Of a DNA stretch of 64,000 nt, positions 56,998 to 64,000 are shown in pieces. Both the position numbers and the translations under genes were made by a program. The notes beneath the pieces are model-generated. The model saw nothing but the letters and a program-made list of their open reading frames with translations, did no database searches and was not told the origin of the DNA. The stretch lies in assembly GCF_025698545.1 (NCBI RefSeq), contig NC_068567.1:58843371-58907370 (forward strand). Direction: 5' to 3'. This DNA is from Gossypium raimondii. Its lineage: Eukaryota > Streptophyta > Magnoliopsida > Malvales > Malvaceae. Each line of letters starts with the position of its first letter. The stretch's first letter is position 1.

Positions 56998-58961
56998 ATG
57001 GTTGGAGAATTAATTTGACTCGATCATAAACATATCTCCGTCGAACAAATGAAAATGGTAAGAGTTAATTTTAGTTTTTCAATATTATTTAATATTTTTT
57101 CATTTATGTAATTTTAATTAATTTTTATTTTATAATTTTCTATAACAGTCTGTAGATCGGGTGTTACAATGCTATATTCGTAATATGTCTCGTCCTCCAT
57201 CACCGTTGATAGAGAATTACTTGCGGGAAGCGGGTTTTTCGCACGTGGCCACTATAGGCTGGGGGTGCAAGTTGGACCCAAAACTCATCAGCACGTTGAT
57301 AGAGAGGTGGAGATTCGAGACGCATACATTCCATCTTCCATGCAGAGAGTGTACCATCACCTTGGAGGACGTGCAATTACAATTGAGATTGTCGATGGAT
57401 AAGTCCGCACTCATCGGGTCCGTTCAATCTGTTGATTGGGGACCCGTATGTTATGATCTTTTGGGTGCTATTCCGGATAATAATTACGGAGATCAGATCG
57501 AGATGAGTTGGTTACGAGACACATTTTCGGAGCCGGGAAATGACTCGACTGAAGTAGAAAGAATACGATATGCTCAGGCATACATTCTTGATATGACTGG
57601 AGGTTATTTGATTCCGGACTTGTCACGAAACCTCGTACATCTGAGGTGGCTGCTGAAACTCATTGATTTTAGAGCAGTTGGCGAATTTAATTGGGGGTCT
57701 GCCGTGTTGGCAACATTGAACTGGGACATGTGCGGGGCGACGCCACCAACTAAAGCCAAAATCAGAGGTTGTCAATCATTACTACAATCATGGGCTCGAT
57801 TTCGCTTTCTATTTTTACGTCCTCGAGTGGACCACCCATATTCATTCCCACTCATAACGAGGTAAAATTTATATTAGATTTCACAATTATTACATAGATT
57901 TAAAATATAATTGTATGCTAAAAATTTATTTAATTAGGTGAAACCATTCAGCGAGTTATGTTGGAATACCTATTGCTCTTGAAGATATACGGCTTCTATT
58001 AGACCAACGGTCAGAAGCGCAAGTAAGTATTAAATAATATATATATAAAATAGTCGTTCACCATACAAGGATCTAGAAATTCGGGTAGTAATTCCGGATG
58101 AATTCTTTCAAAATCTGAACATTTGGCATGTGAAGGTCCCATTGGTCAACTATGCTACCGTGGAGATACACCAGACGGATAAAGTGTTGCGGCAATTTAG
58201 ATTTCGACAACCGATTTCTGTGGTACCTAAGGTGCTCAATGATGAGCACAAATCGAATACGAACTGGTTGATATTCTGGTCGAAATATATTGAAATGTGA
58301 GAAAATCGATACGATTATATACCTATTCGGGAACCGATCATTGTTTCAGAGTTAGCGTACATATCAGATTACATGCCATGGTTTAGGATCAATGGCAAGC
58401 CATATTTACTATCGAAAAAGTAGAGACGTTGGAAAATTCGTGTCGAAAGGGAACGACAGAACCCTTTAACTCCAAAGAGAATGGATGACAGTACGGGCTC
58501 ATCAACAGCGCCCACACAATCACTGGGCCCAACTCCTCAACCGACGACACCCACATCACAGCCACTTCAGATTATGCTAGGTGCATATTTTAGCCCTTAT
58601 ATGTATCCTAACTCTTATATGTTTCATTTTTCCAGTCCTATGCTAGGTTAGAATGCATGGCCCGATGCATATTCTTTCCTGATGACTCCGACTCAACCGA
58701 CAATATATAGGCCACCGTCGCAAGAGGGATCACACGAGGCACCGTCAAGGGAGCTCTTCTCATTACAAATTCCTATCGACTTATTAGATTCAAACACCTC
58801 GGCCATGGGTGATGCAAATACCTCTGCATTTTTTATTCTATCAAGGCGGGTCATCCTCCCAACACCCACAACCCCCGCCGGAAGCTGAACTAAGGAGGAA
58901 TCCAGCGCGTAACCGTCGACAACTCCTATGTGGCACTGATTCCGACCGGCACCAACATTGA
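56998..58961 (+). pseudogene. Plant mobile domain (PMD, MAIN/MAIL-like) gene, degraded
   Basis: PMD proteins such as Arabidopsis MAIN and MAIL1 are nuclear silencing or phosphatase-linked factors, and PMDs are also common inside transposons. The ATG at 56998 starts a short first exon (HKHISVEQMKM) that already has a TGA. After an intron, 57150-57862 is open: PLIENYLREAGFSHVATIGW, FHLPCRECTITLEDVQLQLR, YAQAYILDMTGGYLIPDLSR, LVHLRWLLKLIDFRA and FLFLRPRVDHPYSFPLITR. Exons from 57938 and about 58055 continue (ALEDIRLLLDQRSEAQ, HVKVPLVNYATVE, YMPWFRINGKPYL). A Pro-rich tail has PTQPTIYRPPSQEGSHEAPS, and the C terminus GTDSDRHQH ends at 58961. Several Trp codons have become stops (57940, about 58299, about 58650). 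The family is firm from memory of the domain; function in this copy is lost. Confidence 0.85.
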
Positions 58962-59250
58962 TTTTTTTAATATATTTGTACAAACTATTTTTATATTATT
59001 TCATTTAATAAAATAAAATTTGTTTTTAGTATTTTAATAGTAATTTATTTTTAATATTTTTAACATATTTGTACAAACTGTTTTTATATTGTTTCATTTA
59101 ATAAAATAAAAGTTGTTTTTAATATTTTAGCAGTAATTTATTTTTATATTTTAATAAAATAGAAGTTCTTTTGAATAAGACAATATTTTTAGTATTTTTA
59201 TATTTTTAATAAAATAAAAATAATGCAACATAGTTTTATTATAGCAACTA

Positions 59251-62203
59251 TCAACTATTTTGATTTGAACATGATCGAATTGTATGACCTTGGTTCCTGC
59301 ACCATCTGCACAACTTCTGTTGGTTCGTTCTTTCCCGGATATCCATATTGTTACGTATTCTACTCGAGCAAGGTCAACATTTCGGTTTGCGATGCAATTC
59401 TCTACCCGGTAACAACTTAAACGAAGCAAGCGATACAGATGACCACTTTCGTTCATCTGAGACCGGTTGGAATACGCGTCTTCACACATTGTACATGTAT
59501 TTCATTTTGTACACTTCATCGACATATCACATGGGATTTAAACGAAGATTCTGACAAGCTGTAATTGCATGAGTGCATGGATAACGAAGTGCGTTAAACG
59601 TCCTACAATCGCAAGTCATATTTCTCAGGTGTACACGATATTGCCCGCTTGTAATACCTTAGTTCGGTCTGTCAAACTCCGTTACACGAAACTATAGGTT
59701 GTCGCAATAGTGACACACTGTGTGCATGGTGTTGGCTCGCGCCTTCGCCTTATTAATTTCTTGCAATACTTTCCGGCACCATACATGGCCTCCCTGCATT
59801 TGACCTTTATAACTTGTTGCTCGCTTTGGAAATAGTATCGTTAAACGAAAATATGTCTATCGCACAATCGAGGTTACCGGTAAATGACATGTTCCTTTTA
59901 GAACAAAATTTATGCATTCAGCAAGGTTTAAGATCATATGACTATATCGTAGGCCACCGTCGTATGCTTGTGTCTACTATTCAAAAGGTATGTTAGAGAG
60001 GTAGTCTGTTCCTTATTCGTTAACTAAACACAAAATCGCCAACATATCATGAAAACGGTCCTTACTGATCTCGTACCCTACCAATATAAGTTGATAACAA
60101 AAATCACATATCACTATTCCATTCAAAATAAATTGAATATTACAAATAAACTTATATTCATGGAGATTAAATACCCATGTTGGTCACTTGTCGTCGTTCA
60201 GTGGTAGACCGATATTACTCGTAGTAGTTGGACACAACATGCCTTAGATAATACCAATGGTGTGTGCGATCCCATAGGCTTCTCTGTTGCTCAATTGCAG
60301 CTAGTATTCCAGTGCCCCGATCTGATATAACACAGATATCAAGTTAGGAGAAGACATGCCTCATTAACCTAGAAAAAAGAAATCTTAGTCATCACCTGAC
60401 TCCCCTGCTGTTATTGCGAACGCAATTGGAAGGATTCTCCCACCGCCATCCTGTGCCACAGTTAACAATAGCCGATGGGTATATCTACCATACATAAAGG
60501 CACCGTTAATTTGTACCAATGGCTTGCAGTATACAAATGTGTCCCGGTATTACTTAAAGCTCCAGAGACGCTTGAACACTTGGCATCCATGGAGCAATCG
60601 GTCATTATAGTACGCAGGTGCCGTTTCAAGGTCTGTTATGCAACTTGGGACGTACCTCTTTAGCACCTGACACTACTGCCACACCTAATTATATGAAGCG
60701 TCCCACTCACTATGCATCTTTTTCAACGCCTTCTGCTTAGCTATTCAAGCCTTGCGGTAAGTGGCCGTGTACTCCAATTGGCTATGAATATTGGCAATTA
60801 AGACCGACACTGAAGTACTGGGATCTGCCTTCATCGTCGGTAGTATTAAGCTAGCTAACATATCTAAATCCATCTTGGGATGATATTGTAAAACACCTAT
60901 CAACGAAGTATGTTAAATAATACAACATTACGTAATAACAGTATTATTCAAAAACCCTAAACACCTAGTAGAATTGTACCGATAACATATATATGTGCAC
61001 CTTTGTACTTTTTTATCTCCCACAAGCCTGTCTTTTTCCTAATCGAAGCCATGACTTTCCATAAACATGTACCGTCTGGCACTGCATACTTGGCATCGAA
61101 CTTCTCAGATTTAGATTTAACCACGTTGTTGTTAACCCTGTTCATTATGCTATGTTGTTTCAATGCACCAAGAAAACCATCCTTACTGGAAAACTCCTCA
61201 CCAACTTCTAATTTACTCGAATCCAATGACGAACTTGTACAATCACGCTTATTTTGTGGTAGATCTAGCAACTCTAACATATCATCTGCCGATAGATCGA
61301 TATTATGCATGTGGGCTGGAGGCGAGTACGCCTTGAATCGGGGATCTTCTTCTTCTTCTTCATCTGAACTCCCTTCAACATCTTTAGGTTTGGTTGGAAT
61401 AGACTCCGGTTCAAAAAATAATGTAATTTCTGCACCATCAAGGTCGAGCTCTCGAGGTGGATCCACATCGAACTCATCTTCTAACCTACCATCATCTGCA
61501 ACGTACGAGGTCCCCTCACCGGTAGACGTCGTAGGAAGTAAATCATTTCTTCTTGTGGACGTTTCATAACGTCCCCAATCAAATGTGGATTGTCAACCAC
61601 TAGAAGTTGATGTCATTCTCCATTACGTATTTTCAGCATTGAATATCGATCCACCGAGGTGCATGTCCCATCCACTAACCGAGTGTCGTGCAGGGGTTGT
61701 GTATTTCGTACTGCTACCAAACATGGACGCTTCTGTGTTCTGCCTCCTACTAATGGAGTATTGGGCAGGGGTCATGTATTGTTCTCGAAGAACAGTAAAT
61801 GTTGAAGTTACAAATGCTTTATCTGGCAATGAAAATTATACATATAAAATGTTGAAGTTGCAAATGCTTTATTTGGCGATAAAAATTATATATATAACTC
61901 AAGATAGGGTGATCCACTAGCGAGATGAATCTGCACCATCGCCTCCAAGCTACGATCACCTTTGACATCAAATGAGTCATATGTCATGAGATTAACCAAA
62001 GCACAAAATTAATACTTAATCGACGAAGCTCTCATTGGCGTCATTCTGAAGATTTTACGCCTAAGTCTTGTACGAGGTTCTGCCAAATCTATGTTCTGGT
62101 TAAAAACCAATCGGGTTGTTTTCTCCAATAAAAAAACAACATCGTTCTCGGTGTTATGGACCTCACCATCATAGTAAAAAACAACAGTAATACGTTCACT
62201 CAT
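59251..62203 (-). pseudogene. MuDR-type (MULE) transposase gene, degraded
   Basis: Minus-strand pieces appear in the order of plant MULE transposases. The N-terminal module is at 62203-61930 (VVFYYDGEVHNTENDVVF, YDSFDVKGDRSLEAMV). An acidic linker is near 61380 (SSDEEEEEDP). The MuDR DNA-binding region is at about 61180-60980 (FLGALKQHSIMNRVNN, VPDGTCLWKVMASI). The MULE catalytic domain is near 60500-60380 (INGAFMYGRYTHRLLLTVAQ, DGGGRILPIAFAI). The SWIM zinc finger is at 59613-59560 (CDCRTFNALRYPCTHAITAC) and a CCHC knuckle at about 59320-59280 (LCRWCRNQGHTIRSC), with the stop at 59251-59253. Many internal stops and frame changes are visible, and a ~49-bp direct duplication at 61801-61897 interrupts the N-terminal half. 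Confidence 0.88.
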
Positions 62204-62296
62204 CTTCAATTTCTATTATACTTAGTCTTAATTTTTCTTGCTGTAACTTATGTAACCTGAGAATGAAATTTGGTTCATTTATAGTCTAAGGTCAAA

Positions 62297-62822
62297 CAGG
62301 AACTACTGTAGAAAGAGAGCGTCCACGTCCACGTGAGAGCTTTTTTCAGTAATTTTGCTGACAGTGCACCTTGCTTGAAGCGTTTTTGACACTATTTATT
62401 CATAATCGTCTTCTCAAAATTATTTTTTCAGGAACTACTATAGAAAGAACGTCCACGTTAAAGCTTTTTCAGTAATTTTGCTGACAGTGCACCCTGCTTG
62501 AAGCGTTTTTGACACTATTTACTCATAATCGTCTTCTCAAAATTATTTTTTCAGGAACTATTGTAGAAAGAGCGTCCACGTGGAAACTTTTTCAGTAATT
62601 TTGCTGACATACATCCTGCTTGAAGTGTTTTTTACACTATTTGTTCAGAACCGTCTTCTCAAAATTATTTTTTGCAAGAACTACTGTAGAAAAAGAGCGT
62701 CCACGTGGGATCTTTTTTCAGTAATTTTGCTGACAATGCATATTGCTTAAAGTGTTTTTTACATTATCTTTTTAGAATCGTCTTCTCAAAATTATTTTTT
62801 TCAGAAACTACTGTAGAAAAAA
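62297..62822 (-). repeat. ~123-bp tandem array beside the right MULE terminus
   Basis: Units start at 62297, 62429, 62552, 62674 and (partial) 62802, spacing 122-132 bp. Each contains CAGGAACTACTGTAGAAAG, GCGTCCACGTGG and TTTTTCAGTAATTTTGCTGA. It lies between the transposase start and the right terminal repeat, i.e. in the transposase promoter region. Confidence 0.92.
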
Positions 62823-62859
62823 TAAAAGTTTGTATATTGTCAAATTTTCGTTAAACCTT

Positions 62860-63055
62860 AAATACAAATTTATTTAAAAAAACTAAACCATGATTTAATT
62901 AATTTTCTTAAAACCCAAAAATCCTAATTTAATCAATTTATTTAAAACCTCAAAAACCTAATTTAATTATTTTTTAAAAAACCTTAAACCCTAAATCTAC
63001 CAAAAACCCTAAATTATTTTAACAAAACCCTAAAAATCCTAAACCAAAAAACTCT
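62860..63055 (+). repeat. Degenerate CCCTAAA-like repeats inside the MULE
   Basis: Irregular AACCCTAAA, AAAACCTAAT and AATCCTAA units, resembling decayed telomere-type or telo-box sequence, between the 123-bp array and the terminal repeat. Not a clean telomeric array. Confidence 0.5.
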
Positions 63056-63088
63056 AGAGACTAAACATGCAAAAAGCCCTAACCATAG

Positions 63089-63337
63089 AAAAACACAGGC
63101 TAAAATGCGTCCCTGGGGGAGTGATTTTGCCACTTCAGCAAAGCGCGTCCATGTGGGCGCATTTTGTGCTGACATTGCAAAATTGCTCCCACAGGGACAC
63201 GTTTTGTTGAAATTTCCCGCAAAAACGCTCCTACGTAGACACGTTTTGCTAAAATCGGCCCTTTCTGATAAATAATGAAAAAATTAGCCCATTTCCGTAA
63301 ATAAAGTTGGAAATGGGCATTTAATGGTAAAATGGTC
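63089..63337 (-). repeat. Right terminal inverted repeat of the MULE
   Basis: Reverse-complement partner of 56545-56793. Ends TTTAATGGTAAAATGGTC, followed by the target-site copy GATTAATTT. Confidence 0.92.
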
Positions 63338-64000
63338 GATTAATTTTGTATTTAATTTATCAAATATAATTTGATGGATGTGACTTAATTCAAGTTTTTA
63401 ATATTAATTTGATGAAAATTAATTGCTAATATCATTAGCAAATTATGATTTTTCACTAAATTAACTCAAAGCAGCATCAATCATTATTTAAGGGGGTTGA
63501 TTAAATTATAAATATATATATATTTGGGGGGGGGATAAACAAAATTTACATTAACTCAAGACACTAGGAATCCCCCTAGGTGGATCCTCGAGGATTACCA
63601 AACCCTCTTCTTTATCAAAGGTCACATTAGTTATACAATTAGCATCTTTATTTTTCATTCTGAGAATATACTTTAAAAATCAATTACCAATCTCCTTCAA
63701 TATTTGATATATTCACCTGATTAGTACAGAATTCGAAGATAGCATGAAACAGTCACGAACAGCCTTTACTATTTCCGTACTATCAATCTAAATAAAAAAT
63801 TTCTCAAAATTCTTACTCAACATAATATTTAAACCATCTAAAACTACCCATAATTTAGCGTAAAAAACTGAACACTTCACCGTATATCTATTATTAAACA
63901 TAAATATGGAAATGAAATTGGGAATGGAGGCGAGTGGGTGGGTTGAGAGTAAGGACCCACCCCCCAAAAAAAGGCCAAAACTTTAATTGAAAAATATGCA
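63338..64000. other. Right flank of the window
   Basis: AT-rich flank of the MULE. It includes a TATATATATATA stretch with a G run near 63510-63534, the RNase H relic at 63550-63915 and a C/A-rich end. No intact gene. Confidence 0.4.
63550..63915 (-). pseudogene. LINE-type RNase H domain relic
   Basis: Minus strand reads CSVFYAKLWVVLDGLNIMLS, then IDSTEIVKAV, then KNKDANCITNVTF and VILEDPPRGIPSVL. This is the order of the RVT_3 RNase H domain found at the end of plant LINE proteins: the helix with E/K-LW, the D of the central strand and the C-terminal tail. Stops interrupt it. Independent of the similar relic at 10.4 kb. Confidence 0.7.

Larger units (their letters stand above)
56545..63337 (-). 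mobile_element. Mutator-like element (MULE) carrying a plant-mobile-domain gene
   Basis: A 6.8-kb element with ~250-bp inverted termini (56545-56793 and 63089-63337), beginning GACCATTTTACCATTAAA and ending in its complement. Flanking 9-mers GTTTAATTT (56536-56544) and GATTAATTT (63338-63346) agree at eight of nine bases; a 9-bp duplication is typical of MULEs. Inside are a MuDR-type transposase gene on the minus strand and a plant-mobile-domain gene on the plus strand, converging at about 59.1 kb. Both are broken by stops, so the element is dead or depends on others. Strand is given as that of the transposase. Confidence 0.92.

Noticed and set aside
61003-61569. 188-codon plus-strand Ser-rich ORF
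   Set aside because: Antisense of the acidic linker and DNA-binding region of the MULE transposase, whose minus-strand frame carries the recognisable motifs.
62297-62822. Possible CRISPR or rDNA-type array
   Set aside because: 123-bp units without unique spacers, inside a MULE and similar to its termini.

Overview
The window is dicot plant nuclear DNA: AT-rich, with spliced genes (GT-AG introns), long intergenic spaces and nested LTR retrotransposons. The gene set and the style of the repeats, above all a MULE carrying a plant-mobile-domain gene, suggest a malvid, most likely cotton (Gossypium). That assignment is inference from memory of these families, not a search result. No tRNA, rRNA or CRISPR array was seen.

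Left gene island (1-9.6 kb): a five-exon tonoplast monosaccharide transporter (MSSP/TMT type) on +; convergent to it an intronless plastid homoserine kinase on -, with a tandem-duplicated, broken copy of its 3' end between the two; then a PHT4;6-type anion transporter on - with a large 5'UTR intron. A LINE relic (zinc knuckle plus RNase H) lies at 10.0-10.9 kb.

Retrotransposon nest (12.9-39.5 kb): an old Ty1-copia element on - runs from 14165 to 33671, with short LTRs and a TTTTC target duplication at both ends. Two larger elements have landed in it. One is an intact non-coding gypsy-type element (LARD-like, 16877-24964, nearly identical 2.9-kb LTRs, AAAAC target duplication) that splits the copia integrase. 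The other is a 3'-truncated gypsy element on + (26127-33022) that splits copia gag. To the right are a decayed GnT-I (CGL1-type) gene, a probable solo LTR, a CACTA end and an AT-rich inverted-repeat element whose second copy is at 12.9-13.8 kb.

Middle gene island (40.8-54.9 kb): an FDM/IDN2-type coiled-coil/XH fragment, directly downstream of a small Tudor-domain gene carrying a stop in its fourth exon (both -); a vacuolar amino-acid transporter of AVT3 type (+) with a duplicated tail; and an EXORDIUM-like secreted protein (+).

Right end (56.5-64 kb): a complete but decayed Mutator-like element, 6.8 kb, with ~250-bp inverted termini and a 9-bp target duplication. It contains a plant-mobile-domain gene (+) converging on a MuDR transposase gene (-), plus a 123-bp tandem array next to one terminus. 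A last RNase H relic lies near 63.7 kb. The intact genes are independent housekeeping or transport genes with no sign of a shared pathway.
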